Below, piece after piece: positions 28,401 to 39,543 of a stretch of DNA of 64,000 nucleotides. Position 1 is the stretch's first letter. Every line of letters begins with the position of its first letter. The notes under the pieces were generated by a model that made no database searches, was not told the DNA's origin, and saw only the letters and a list, made by a program, of their open reading frames with translations. The stretch is from Panulirus ornatus. Taxonomy: Eukaryota > Arthropoda > Malacostraca > Decapoda > Palinuridae. The stretch lies in NCBI RefSeq assembly GCF_036320965.1, contig NC_092225.1, forward strand, positions 55,294,637 to 55,358,636. Reading direction: 5' to 3'. The position numbers and the translations under genes were made by a program.

Positions 28401-31400
28401 TGACTAATTATACGAATATTTAGATTTTGACCACAGACTCGACTTCAGCATGCATGAAAGTATCTATGCTGAAAATGTCAAGAAAATCTATTTGTTGAAA
28501 AAAATCAATAAGAATCCAAAGATGGCATTTTTTTTGCTCAGATTTTCAACTTCCTCAAATTTTGATGAAAATTTGTGTACAGATGTGGTTTCATATGGTA
28601 TTTAAGTATTTTTAAGTATTTCGTGTCAAAACATTGTATTTCATAATATTACCTGTTTAATTAGCAACTGGACTAATTATGATGAAATTTAAATGCTAAT
28701 TACTTGACTTATTATACGACTCTTTAAATTTTGACCACAGACTCGTATTCAGCATACATAAAAGTATCTATGCTGAAAATGTCAAGAAAATCTATTTCTA
28801 AAAAAAAAATCAATAAAAATCCAAGGCATTTTTTTTGCTCAAATTTTCAACTTCCTCAGATTTTAATGAAAATTTGTGTATAGATGTTATTTCATATGGT
28901 ATTTAAGTATTTCGTGTCAAATAATTGTGTCTCATAATATTAATCGTTTAATTAGCACCTGGACTAATTATGATGAAATTTTGATGCTAATTACTCGACT
29001 TATCATACGAATATTTAGATTTTGACCACAGACTCAACTTCAGCATACATAAAAGTATCTATGCTCAAAATATCATGAAAATCTATTTCAAAAAAATCAG
29101 TAAAAATCCAAGGCTATAGCCTGGCATTTTTTTTTTGCTCAGATTTTCAACTTCCTCAGATTTTGAAGAAAATTTGTGTATAGATTTGGTTTCATATGGT
29201 ATTTAAGTATTTCGTATCAAAAGATTATATTTCAATATTACCCGTTTAATTAGTACCTGGAGTAATTATGATGAAATCTAAATGCTAATTACTTGACTAA
29301 TTATACGAATATTTAAATTTTGACCATATACTCGTATTTACCATACATAAAAGTATCTATGCTGAAAATGTCAAGTAAATCTATTTTTTCAAAAAAATCA
29401 ATAAAAATCCAATGCTATTATTGCCTTACATTTTTTTTTTCTCAGATTTTCAACTTCCTTGGATTTTAATGAAAATTTGTGTATAGATGTTATTTTATAT
29501 GGTATTTAAGTATTTCGTGTAAGAAGACATTAATTCATAATATTAACCGTGTAACTAGCACCTACACTAATTATGATGAAATTTAAATGCTAGTTACTCG
29601 ACCAATTATACAGATATTTAGATTTTCACCACAGTCTCGTATTCAGCTTACATAAAAGTATCTATGCTAAAAATGTCAAGAAAATCTATTTTTTCAAAAA
29701 AAAAATCAATAAAATCCTAGGCTATAGCCTTGCATTTTTTTTTTTTTTTTTTTGCTCAGATTTTCACCTTCCTCAGATTTTAATGAAAATTTGTATATTG
29801 ATGTTATTTTATATGGTATTTAAGTATTTCGTGTAAGAAGACTGTAATTCATAATACCCATTTCATTACCACCTGGACGAATTATGATGAAATTTAAATG
29901 CTAATTACTCGATTAATTATACGAATATTTAGATTTTGACTACAGACTCGTATCTAGCATACATAAAAGTATCTATGCTTAAAATGTCAAAAAAATCTAT
30001 TTTCTAAAGAAATCAATAAAAATCCAGATTTTAAACTTCCTCAGATTTTAATGAAAATTTGTGCATAGATATGGTTTCATATGGTATTTCAGTATTTCGT
30101 GTCAAATAATTGTATTTTATTATGTTACCCGTTTAATTAGCACCTGGACTAATTATGATAAAATTTAAATGCTAATTACTCGACTAATTATACGAATATT
30201 TAGATTTTCACCAAAGATTCGTATTCATCATGCATAAAATATCTATGCTGAAAATGTTAAGAAAATCTATTTTTCAAAAAATCAATAAAAATCCAAGACT
30301 ATATCCTTACAATTTTTTTGCTCAGATTTTCAACTTCTTCAGATTTTTATGAAAATATGTTTATAGATGTGGTTTCATATGGTATTTAAGTATTTTGTGT
30401 CAAATAATTGTATTTCATAATATTAATCGTTTAATTAGCACCTTGACTAATTATGATGAAATTTAAATGGTAATTACTTGACTAATTATACGAATATTTA
30501 GATTTTGACCACAGACTCGACTTCAGCATACATGAAAGTATCTATGCTGAAAATGTCAAGAATATCTATTCTTTCAAAAAAAATCAATAAAAATCCAAGG
30601 CTATAGCCTGGCATTTTTTTGCTCAGATTTTCAACTTCCTCAGATTTTGATGAAAATTTGTGTATAGATGTGGTTTCATATGGGTTTTAAGGATTTCGTG
30701 TTAAAAAAAATGGCATTTCATAATGTTACCCGTCTAATTAGCACCTGGACTAATTATGATGAAATTTAAATGCTAATTACTTGACTAATTATACGAATAT
30801 TTAAATTTTGACCACAGACTCGTATTCACCATACATAAAAGTATCTATGCTGAAAATGTCAAGAAAATATATTTTTTCAAAAAAATTCATAAAAATCCAG
30901 ATTTTCAACGTCCTCGGATTTTAATGAAAATTTGTGTATAGATGTTATTTCTTATGGTATTTGAGTATTTCGTGTCAAAAGATTGTAATTCATAATAATA
31001 ACCGTTTAATTAGCACCTAGACAAATTACTATGAAATGTAAATGCTAATTACTCAATTAATTATACGAATATTTAGATTTTGACCACAGACTCGTATTCA
31101 GCATGCATAAAAGTATCTATGCTGAAAGTGTCAAGAAAATCTATTTAAAAAAAATCAATAAAAATCCAAGTCATTTTTTTTGCTCAGATTTTCATGAAAA
31201 TTTGTGTATAGATGTGGTTTCATATGGTTTTTAAGTATTTCGAGTCAAATAATTGTATTTCATAATGTTACCCGTTTAATTAGCACCTGGACTAATTATG
31301 ATGAAATTTAAATGCTAATTACTCGACTAATTATACAAATATTTAGATTTTCACCACAGACTCGTATTCAGCATACATAAAAGTATCTATGCTGAAAATG

Positions 31401-33821
31401 TCAAGAAAATCTATTTTTTCAAAAAATCAATAAAAATCCTTGCATTTTTTTTTGCTCAGATTTTCAACTTCCTCAGATTTTAATGAAAATTTGTGTATAG
31501 ATGTTATTTTATATTGTATTTAAGTATTTCGTGTAAGAAGACTGTAATTCATAATAACCGTTTAATTAGCACCTGGACTAATTATGATGAAATGTAAATG
31601 CTAATTACTCGATTAATTATACGAATATTTAGATATTGACCACAGACTCGTATTCAGCATGCATAAAAGTATCTATGCTGAAAATGTCAAGAAAATCTAT
31701 CTTTTCAAAACAATCCATAAAAATCCAGATTTTCAACTTCCTCAGATTTTAATGAAAATTCTGTGTAGATGTTATTTCTTATGGTATTTAAGTATTTCGT
31801 GTCAAAAGATTGTAATTCATGATAATAACCGTTTAATTAGCACCTAGACTAATTATGATGAAATTTAAATGCTAATTACTGTATCAGTTATACGAATATT
31901 TAGATTTTGACCACTGCATTTTTTTTTTTGTTCAGATTTTCAACTTCCTCAGATTTTAATGAAAATATGTGTATAGATGTTATTTTATATGGTATTTAAG
32001 TATTTCGTGTAAGAAGACTGTAATTCATAATAACCATTTAATTAGCACCTGTTCTAATTATGAAATTTACATGCTAATTACTCGATTAATTATACGAATA
32101 TTTAGATTTTGACCACAGACTCGTATTCAGCATACATAAAAGTATCTATGCTGAAAATGTCAAAAAAATCTATTTTTTCAAAAAAAATCAATAAAAATCC
32201 AAGGCCTTGCATTTTTTTTGCTTAGATTTTCAACTTCCTTAGATTTTAATGAAAATTTCTGTATAGATGTTATTTCATATGGTATTTAAGTATTTCGTGT
32301 CAAATAATTGTATTTCATAATATTAATTCTTTAATTAGCACGGACTAATTATGATGAAATTTAAATGCTAATTACTCGACTAATTACACAAATATTTAGA
32401 TTTTCACCACAGACTCGTATTCAGCATACATAAAAGTATCTATGCTAAAAATGTTAAGAAAATCTATTTTTTCAAAAAAAATCAATAAAAATCCAAGGTT
32501 ATAGCCTGCATTTTTTTTTTTTTTTTTTTTTGCTCAGGTTTTCAACTTCCTCATATTTTAATGAAAATATGTGTATAGTTGTTATTTCTTATGGTATTAA
32601 GTATTTTGTGTCAAAAGATTGTAATTCATAATAATAACCGTTTAATTAGCACCTAGACTAATTATGATGAAATTTAAATGCTAATTACTCTATTAATTAT
32701 ACGAATATTTAGATTTTGACCACTGCATTTTTTTTTGCTCAGATTTTCAACTTCCTCAGATTTTAATGAAAATATGTGTATAGATGTTATTTCATATGGT
32801 ATTTAAGTATTTCGTGTAAGAAGACTGTAATTCATAATAGCCATTTGATTAGCACCTGTTCTAATTATGAAATTAATATGCTAATTACTCGATTAATTAT
32901 ACGAATATTTAGATTTTGACCACAGGCTCGTATTCAGCATACATAAAAGTATCTATGCTGAAAATGTCAAAAAAAATCTATTTTTTCAAAAAAAATCAAT
33001 AAAAATCCAAGGCATTTTTTTTTGCTCAGATTTTCATGAAAGTTTGTGTATAGATGTGGTTTCATATGGTATTTAAATATTTCGTGTCAAAAAATTGTAT
33101 TTCATAATATTATCCGTTTAATTCAGCACCTGGACTAATTATGATGAAATTTAAATGCTAATTACTTGACTAATTATACGAATATTTAAACTTTGACCAC
33201 AGACTCGTATTCACCATACATAAAAGTATCTATGCTGAAAATGTTAAGAAAATCTATTTTTTCAAAAAAATTGATGAAAATCCAAGGCTATTTTTTTTTT
33301 GCTCAGATTTTCAACTACCTTAGATTTTAATGAAAATTTGTGTATAGATGTTATTTCTTATGGCATTTAAGTATTTCGTGTCAAAAGATTGTAATTCATA
33401 ATAACCGTTTAATTAGCACCTAGACTGATTATGATGAAATTTAAATGCTAATTACTCTATTAATTATACGAATATTTAGATATTGACCACAGACTCGTAT
33501 TCAGCATACATAAAAGTATCTATGCTGAAAATGTCAAGAAAATCTATTTTTTCAAAAAAATCAATAAAAATCCAAGGCTAATTATGATGAAATTTAAATG
33601 CTAATTGCTTGACTAATTATACGAATATTTAAACTTTGACCACAGACTCGTATTCACCATACTTTATAAAAGTATGCATTTTTTTTGCTCAGATTTTCAA
33701 CTTCCTTAGATTTTAATGAAAATTTGTGTATAGATGTTATTTCATATGGTATTTAAGTATTTCGTGTCAAGTAATTGTATTTCATAATATTAATCGTTTA
33801 ATTAGCACCTGGACTAATTAT
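25491..33821 (-). repeat. Divergent satellite family 2, inverted
   Basis: About 29 units of 250-310 bp. Each reads GCTCAGATTTTCAACTTCC, a GAAAATTTGTGTATAGATG segment, ATGGTATTTAAGTATTTCGTG, TTAATTAGCACCTGGACTAA, GCTAATTACTCGACTAATTA, ATTCAGCATACATAAAAGTA, GTCAAGAAAATCTATTTTTTC and then a variable box. Segment by segment this is homologous to the reverse strand of family 1, in the same order. Units differ much more from one another than family 1 units do, and many lack the box. This is what is expected of an old array edge no longer homogenised by unequal exchange. Confidence 0.92.
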
Positions 33822-34170
33822 TAAGCGACACGGGTCTGGAAGTGCTGCCGCTGCTACGCTCTGAAGTTGGCCTACTGCTGACCGTCCGCACCAGTTGCTG
33901 CACCGGTGTTCCACAGGTGGCTCCACCCCCGGGAATCCGGCACAGCTGGAAATTCTCTGTGCCTTGAAGGGTGTGCAGAGCCAGTATTTGTTCATATCTT
34001 ACGAGGACATTTCAAAGGTGTTCCCGTTGATGTTCTGGGACACTATAACTGTAGAGTACACAGGATTACATTGGACAGAAAAGCAGATAACATCATATTC
34101 GTTGGCCAGAGACGAGTGTATCTGAGTGTTCGTTGTCTAACGTTACTTAGGAACACAGACTCGAGATAGA
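33822..34170 (+). pseudogene. Possible LTR-retrotransposon aspartic protease relic
   Basis: The satellite stops abruptly and a GC-richer sequence starts. One frame reads RGHFKGVPVDVL at 34,002-34,037, a run typical of the entry strand to the active-site loop of retropepsins in Ty3/Gypsy-type elements. The next frame continues at 34,039 with Asp-Thr followed by hydrophobic residues, consistent with a one-base shift through a decayed D-T-G loop; the glycine is not present. No gag zinc knuckle, reverse transcriptase or LTR is visible nearby. If the call is right it is a short, inactivated fragment. It could also be a chance match, since the recognisable part is only about 15 residues. Confidence 0.35.
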
Positions 34171-34591
34171 TGAGGATAGAATCAAACAATATGGCACTGT
34201 CCTAACCCTTCGCATCGGATCTCTAGCACCACCAACCCTGCAAGAGGTAAAGCCAAACAAGGAATTTTACAGGAAAGGAGTGACGTGGAGTATATATTGG
34301 CGACTACCCACACTATCTTACTCCACTCCAGTGCACGGTACTGCTACTGGGCACTACACTGTGCTATACCGTAGTGGTTTCAGTCAAGGGAGGAGGGGGA
34401 GGGGGGGGAGAGGGAAAGTTGTCACATTTCAATTTCGGGATGAACGAATTACGTATAACGTTCGTGTATATTTGTGTCATTGTTTTCATCAAGTTATGTA
34501 CCCGACCTGCATATTCCTCCGACCGGTAGGCAATTACCAGTGTTTGCAGTTAGCGACGTAACACTCTCCAGCACTTGGGGCAGTTCCACTC

Positions 34592-34593
<2 letters not shown>
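34171..34593. other. Unassigned non-coding stretch
   Basis: I see no recognisable gene. It holds a G-rich run (GGGAGGAGGGGGAGG-like, about 34,389-34,413) and a 93-codon open frame on + (34,280-34,561) without similarity that I can name. This may still belong to the retroelement relic on its left. Confidence 0.5.

Positions 34594-34658
<65 letters not shown>
34594..34658 (+). repeat. (GA)n microsatellite
   Basis: Uninterrupted GA for about 65 bp. It is the first of eleven long GA/CT arrays in the right half of the window; none occur in the satellite field. Confidence 0.98.
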
Positions 34659-34661
<3 letters not shown>

Positions 34662-35269
34662 AATGACCAAGTGCAGGTCATATTTCCTGCTGGATTACAT
34701 CCATAGTTTAAGGTAGCGAAGGTAGCGGCTATAGCGGGAGACTGTGGGACGCCATGGTTCGCCAGGCCAGGTCAGAGCTGATCAGATGAAGATGGAAGAA
34801 ATTCCAGGGAGTGTTGCCTCCTGCCGAAGCCCCGAAGTGTTTTGTGTGGCACGGTGTTCTGTACCACCGCGTGAACTGGTGTGACTCCTGTGTCACACTC
34901 GGCTGATGTAGCCGAGGCTCAGGTATAGCGTAGTTGTGGACCAGAGTGTCACATATGTAGATGCTAATATATCGCGTTGCGCCGGTGTAATCCCACGGTG
35001 GCAATAGTATCGGCACCGTGTCGTTCCTCGTGTCCGCCCGTGTGGTGGTCACCACGTGTGCCAGGTGTGGGTGGAGGTGGGAGGGAGGCTGAGGTGAGCG
35101 GGAGAGTGGTAGCGGCTCGCGGTGGGTGTGGGTGAATCGTGGTCACCAGTCACCACCAGCTTCAGTATCTTGCCTGCCGTCGGTGAGGACGCACGTCGCT
35201 CCTGCCTCTCCGGCCACTCGCACGCGCTCAGTCGCACCCCCCCAAGCGTTGGTCTCAGCCGCCCGCCCC
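34659..35269. other. Unassigned stretch with small hairpins
   Basis: No gene recognised. Adjacent inverted repeats lie at about 34,878-34,897 (GTGTGAC/GTCACAC arms) and 34,899-34,917 (CTCGGCT/AGCCGAG arms, 5-base loop). The composition is GC-rich and CpG-containing, with open frames on both strands that look like chance. A 5' untranslated or promoter region of a gene outside the window cannot be excluded, but nothing points to it. Confidence 0.45.
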
Positions 35270-35745
35270 TGCCAGTGGTCCCATCTCTGACCCCCCTACC
35301 TTTGACCTCAGTCACTGACCTTATCTCTGACTCCAGCTCATGGTCGTACCTCTGATCCTAGTCTGTGGACCTTCCCTGTGACCTCATTCAGTGACCTTTG
35401 ATCCCAACTAGGGGTCCCACTTCTGATCCCAGCTAGTGACCCCGCCTTCGACCCCAGCAGGTGATCCCATTTTTGACCCCCTTACTCTGACCCCACCTCT
35501 CACCCGAGCTAGTGAGCCAAGTTCTGGCCCCAGTGACCCTATCTCCGACCCCAGCTGGTGACACCACCTCCAACCCCAGCCAGTGACCCTACCCCTAACC
35601 CCAGCTAGCTGTCCAGTCTCTGACCCCCACCTTGTCATCTGACCTCTGAATCTATCTAGTGACCCCACCTTTGACCATCTAGCCGTTGACATCACCCAAG
35701 TGGTCCCATCTCTTGACCCCACCTCGTGACCTCATCTGGTACCCA
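35270..35745 (+). repeat. Degenerate TGACCCC-type minisatellite
   Basis: Loose repeats of about 25-32 bp around CTGACCCCA, AGCTAGTGACCCC and ACCTCTGACC run through the whole stretch (for example 35,285, 35,438, 35,488, 35,536, 35,580). Units are diverged. The open frame on the minus strand (35,408-35,722, rich in Gly, Ser, Arg and Trp) is just the repeat read in a stop-free frame. Confidence 0.75.
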
Positions 35746-36525
35746 TCCACCCCCTTGTCCCCACCCGACCATTCAGAAAGCCCGATAATGACCCACTTGT
35801 AGGTCATGACCTCTCCAGCTGACCTCGGTTGCAGCCAGTGTTCCGTGGAATAAAGATGTGTAGATGAGAGGACGTGTCCCACTGGAAAAAAAAAGAAATA
35901 GACCCCCTTCACGTCCACCTCGCCCTCCAGTTGAGCGAGTGGAAGGCGCGTCAAGAGCCACGTTGGAGACACCCATGGAGTGACCGGTGGTGGTGTTGTA
36001 CACACACAGACACACACACACACCCACCCACTTACTCCCGGAGGTGTACAGGGTGAGGCTGACGCGGTGCGTGTACACAGCGGTACAGGCGGCGCCGCAC
36101 CCCCCCCCAGCGATGCACACCGTCTACGTCACGACCATTCTCTTTGTCAGCTGTATGTATGTACAACACTCATGTCCTGGACTGGGGCAAGCTACCACTA
36201 CTGTTGCTGGCCCCCCCCCCCCCCCCCCCCACCCCGCCCCCGCCACAACCTCTCATTAACTCACTCTTACCTTTACCTGTTGGGCTATTTCACGGTGATG
36301 ACCCCCTGAAGGCTTGAGTGATCCCACAGACAGTGTGCATCATCGTCATCATCATCATCATCATCATTATCATCATTATCATCATTGTGATACTGGCATT
36401 AGTACTCCATTGTGGCGCTCACGTAAATAGTTTGTTGATATCCTTCCCATCCTGTTTGTTTATCATCGTCCCACCGATGGTCCTGTTACTGTGGTCTGTC
36501 AGATGACCTCGTCACGGACCATTGG
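35746..36525. other. Unassigned stretch with simple repeats
   Basis: Holds a short CA-rich tract (36,001-36,029), a C-run (about 36,210-36,230) and a TCA/TTA trinucleotide tract (about 36,340-36,387). The open frames are low-complexity (His/Thr, Pro or Ile runs). No gene recognised. Confidence 0.6.
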
Positions 36526-37052
36526 GGTATTTTGTTACCCGACTTTCCCCCCCGTATATTCCCAAGTATTTGAATATTTTGTTACTCGGCTTTCCTCGTA
36601 TATTCCCACACTTGGGTATTTTGTTACCCGGCTTTCCCCCGTATATTCCCAAGTATTTGGATATTTTGTTACTCGGCTTTCCCCGTATATTCCCACACTT
36701 GGGTATTTTGTTACCCGGCTTTCCCCCGTATATTCCCAAGTATTTGGATATTTTGTTACTCGGCTTTCCCCGTATATTCCCACACTTGGGTATTTTGTTA
36801 CTCGGCTTTCCCCGTATATTTCCAAGTATTTGGGTATTTTGTTACTCGGCTTTCCCCGTATATTTCCAAGTATTTGGGTATTTTGTTACTCGGCTTTCCC
36901 CGTATATTTCCAAGTATTTGGGTATTTTGTTACTCGGCTTTCCCCGTATATTTCCAAGTATTTGGGTATTTTGTTACTCGGTTTTCCCCGTATATTCCCA
37001 AGTATTTGGGTATTTTGTTACTCGGCTTTCCCCGTATATTCCCACGTATTAC
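36526..37052 (+). repeat. 44-bp minisatellite, dimeric then monomeric
   Basis: The core unit contains GGTATTTTGTTACTCGGCT, TTCCCCGTATATTCCCAAG and TATTTG, with a 44-bp step (for example 36,841 to 36,885). In the left part two unit types alternate (CCCACACTTGGG and CCAAGTATTTGG), giving a dimer of about 87 bp. The right part is a uniform monomer run. No stop codon occurs in any of the three forward frames. Because 44 is not a multiple of 3, each frame reads all three phases in turn, which produces the 263- and 186-codon open frames; these are not genes. Confidence 0.95.
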
Positions 37053-37574
37053 ATTCATCATGCAACACGTACGTACAAGTAACAGTTTACCGGAGCTGTG
37101 AGTGTGTGTGGAGTCGTAGCAAGCGTCTCCAAGGATGTGCTCCTGCCAGGGGTGGGGAGGAGGAGGACGCGGAGGAGGACGCTGTCATGACCTTCCATGT
37201 GACTACAAGGGAAAGCAGGAGACTCCGCCTCGTGTGGCCAAGACTCGTGGTGGCTGGTCTTGAAGGAGGCGGAGAGCTTTGATGAGATTAGTTCGTCTGG
37301 TGTGCCGCCAGGGTCTGCTCCCTGCTCCAGTGGGCTCTCGCAGCGCCAGGGCTGCGCTGCCTTAAGTTGCAGGGGCTGGATGCATTCCTTTGGAGTGAGA
37401 GTCGGGAGTTCTTTTGATGAGCATGGGCTCACGTCAAACAACGATATATGTGTGTGTGTAAAGCAAATAATTTTTTCCATTATGGTTAAATTTTATACTC
37501 CATAAGGCTCCTTTGTTAAGGCGGGGTAAAGCGAAAAAGATGAAAGATTCATACATGTTCGCCGTTTCCAGTAT
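37053..37574. other. Unassigned stretch
   Basis: Contains a GGAGGACGCGGAGGAGGAC purine patch (37,155-37,182) and a short GT tract (37,448-37,459). No gene or named repeat recognised. Open frames on both strands are unremarkable. Confidence 0.5.
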
Positions 37575-37950
37575 TAGATAGGTAGCGCCAGGAACGAATG
37601 AAGAACGGCCTCATTTCCTTACATTCTCTCTGTCTCTCATGGATAATGCAGCGAAACCAGAGCCCCCTATACACAGATACACACCGCAGTCCCTCTTGTG
37701 GTTATCCTTTACCGCTTCTACATATGTCTTGGTTCAGGTCATTGACAACACGTCGCCCCCTGTATACCGCATCACTCCAGTTATCTCTGCCTCCTGTGCA
37801 CTTCACATCCTCCTTCATGTTTAGGCCTTGATAACTCAGAGCATCTTTCACTCCATCCTCCACCTCGTCCTCTCGCCTCCCCTTCTCTTGTTCGCTCCAC
37901 GTCTGACACATAACCTTTAATCAGTCAGTCCTCGCTCATATTCACAATTC
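37575..37950 (-). pseudogene. LINE 3' end, copy B (C-terminal ORF plus 3' tail)
   Basis: Read on the minus strand, the sequence gives EDGVKDALSYQGLNM (37,812-37,859 area), equivalent to DGVKEILGDRDLNI in copy A next door. A shared 3' tail follows: GCGCCAGGAACGAATGAAG here on + (37,586) matches GAGCCATGAACAGACGGAG at 37,990. This is the end of a non-LTR retrotransposon ORF2 and its untranslated tail, decayed by indels and stops. The 69-codon minus-strand open frame (37,702-37,911) is a piece of it. The copy is truncated at its 5' side, as is common for LINE insertions, and lies directly beyond copy A in the same orientation. Confidence 0.65.
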
Positions 37951-37959
37951 TTTTCATTT

Positions 37960-38800
37960 TTGATGACTGTTTCCCGTGTTAGTGAGGGAGAGCCATGAAC
38001 AGACGGAGAAAAGCCACACTCGCCCACATCCATTCTCTGACCGTCATTTGCAGTGCACCAATACCACAGCTCCCTATCCACAACCAGGCCCCACAGACCT
38101 TTCCATGCTTTACTCCGGACGTTTCATATACACTAATTCAGTCCGTTGATGGCACGTTGACCCCTCAGTATGCCTCATCGTTCCAGTGCACGCCTTTCAT
38201 CTAACCTATATGTTCAGGTCCCGATCGCCCAAAATCTCTTTCACTCCATCCCTCCACCACCAGTTTGGTCTCCCGTTTCTCCTTGTTCCCTCCACCTCTG
38301 ACACATATATCCTCTTTGTCAATCTTTCCTCACTTATTTTTTCCACATATCCAAACTATTTCAACACACCCTCTTCTGCTCTCTCAACCACACTTTTTAT
38401 TACCACACATGTCTCACCCTCACTTGATCAAACCACCTCACACCACACATTGTCCTCAGACGTTTCGTTTACAACATCTGCTGCAGTCCTCTCCGCGCAT
38501 CCTCGTGTATGCTTATGCCTCGCATCAATACAACGTTGTTGGACCACAGTACCTTGAAACATAGCCAGTTTGGCCCTCCCAGACACTGACACCTATTTCC
38601 ACAGATTCTTCAGAGCTCCTAGAACCATCGGCCCCTCCCCCACCCTATGACTCATTTCCATGGTTTCATTTACTGCCGTGTTCATTCCCAGGTATCGAAA
38701 ACGCTCCACTTCCTTCATATTTTTTTTCCATTCGAACTCACATCCAACCGATTCGAACTCACATCCGCCCAACCGATTTACCTTGCTTTTAATCATATTG
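37960..38800 (-). pseudogene. LINE ORF2 C-terminus and tail, copy A
   Basis: On the minus strand the order is KSKVN, VERFRYLGMNTAVN, SHRVGEG and LGALKNLWK (within 38,593-38,796). Then come degraded frames, then ERLTKRIYVSEVEGTRR and GRPNWWWRDGVKEIL (38,229-38,330 area), a stop, and a long 3' tail to about 37,960. FxYLG followed by a hydrophilic helix and a W-K end is the region just after the reverse transcriptase palm in many LINE proteins, and the GRP...W...D..K block is the usual C-terminal segment. Several frameshifts and stops make it non-functional. The 5' part (endonuclease and RT catalytic core) is absent; the copy runs into a TAA/TAG tract at 38,811. Confidence 0.75.
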
Positions 38801-38810
38801 ACTCTCAGCT

Positions 38811-38882
38811 TATTATTATTATTATTATTATTATTAGTAGTAGTAGTAGTAGTAGTAGTATTGTGAATTATTATTATTATTA

Positions 38883-38925
<43 letters not shown>
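38811..38925 (+). repeat. (TTA)n/(TAG)n trinucleotide tract
   Basis: TTA repeats, then TAG repeats, then TTA repeats again. It abuts the 5' truncation point of the LINE copy on its left. Confidence 0.95.
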
Positions 38926-38940
38926 GCGACCTCAGGGACA

Positions 38941-39110
38941 CTTAGGCTCCTGCCCACCCACCACCATAGATGGTGGTGGGTAGACAGTAAAGTTGCAGGC
39001 TTCTCATTACCCACCACAGTAGGTGGAGACAGGAGATTACGTAAAGCACAAGGCTCCTCGCCACCCACCCACCCACCACTCAACACCGGCAAGCCAGTCT
39101 GCAAGGAACA
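38941..39110. other. Hairpin-containing CCCACC-rich stretch
   Basis: CCCACCACCAT, a 2-base spacer and ATGGTGGTGGG form a perfect 11-bp inverted repeat (about 38,957-38,980). A related CCCACCACAGTAGGTGG lies at about 39,010. This may be a small decayed mobile element, but no target duplication is visible. Confidence 0.5.
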
Positions 39111-39230
39111 TGACACACTAAGGGAACACCACGAAGTATGTAGACAAAGTATATTCTTATGGAAATTTTACGAAAAAAAAAAAAAGGGAAAAGACATTCT
39201 GATCTCACTTATAGTCTTTACATACGCACG

Positions 39231-39254
39231 CACACACCCACACACCGACACACC

Positions 39255-39296
<42 letters not shown>

Positions 39297-39304
39297 ACAC
39301 ACAC
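39231..39304 (+). repeat. (CA)n microsatellite with CACCGA interruptions
   Basis: Pure CA from about 39,255 to 39,295, with imperfect CACACCGA units on its left and CCACACA on its right. Confidence 0.95.
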
Positions 39305-39495
39305 AATCAGTCAACAGAGGTTGTTCGAACATCACAACATCATTGTTGTCCTCACCATGTCTGGCATGACTCGTGGCCACAGACACACCTTCATCACAGT
39401 AACCATCCGCTCGGATGTATTCTGTATCGCATTAGGGGCGTAACCGTGATGCAAGCTTGCCCCACGCCGTCGGATATGTGAGTAGCCCCATAAGT

Positions 39496-39543
39496 ACTGG
39501 ATTGAATTGACATTATTTTACCGTAAATAATGTTCAATCCAGT
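39496..39543. other. Strong imperfect hairpin, 19 paired bases
   Basis: Arms ACTGGATTGA/TCAATCCAGT (10 bp) and ACATTATTT/AAATAATGT (9 bp) are continuous except for a 4-base bulge (ATTG) on the left arm, with a 6-base loop TACCGT. It sits in otherwise plain sequence. It could be the centre of a foldback element or a structured RNA; the arm is shorter than a typical microRNA precursor. Confidence 0.75.

Noticed and set aside
1..33821. CRISPR-like appearance of regularly spaced repeats
   Set aside because: The units are about 308 bp of fully repeated DNA without unique spacers, in a eukaryotic setting with no cas genes.
36491..37282. 263-codon open frame on +
   Set aside because: It is a 44-bp tandem array without stops in any forward frame; all frames and some minus frames are open.
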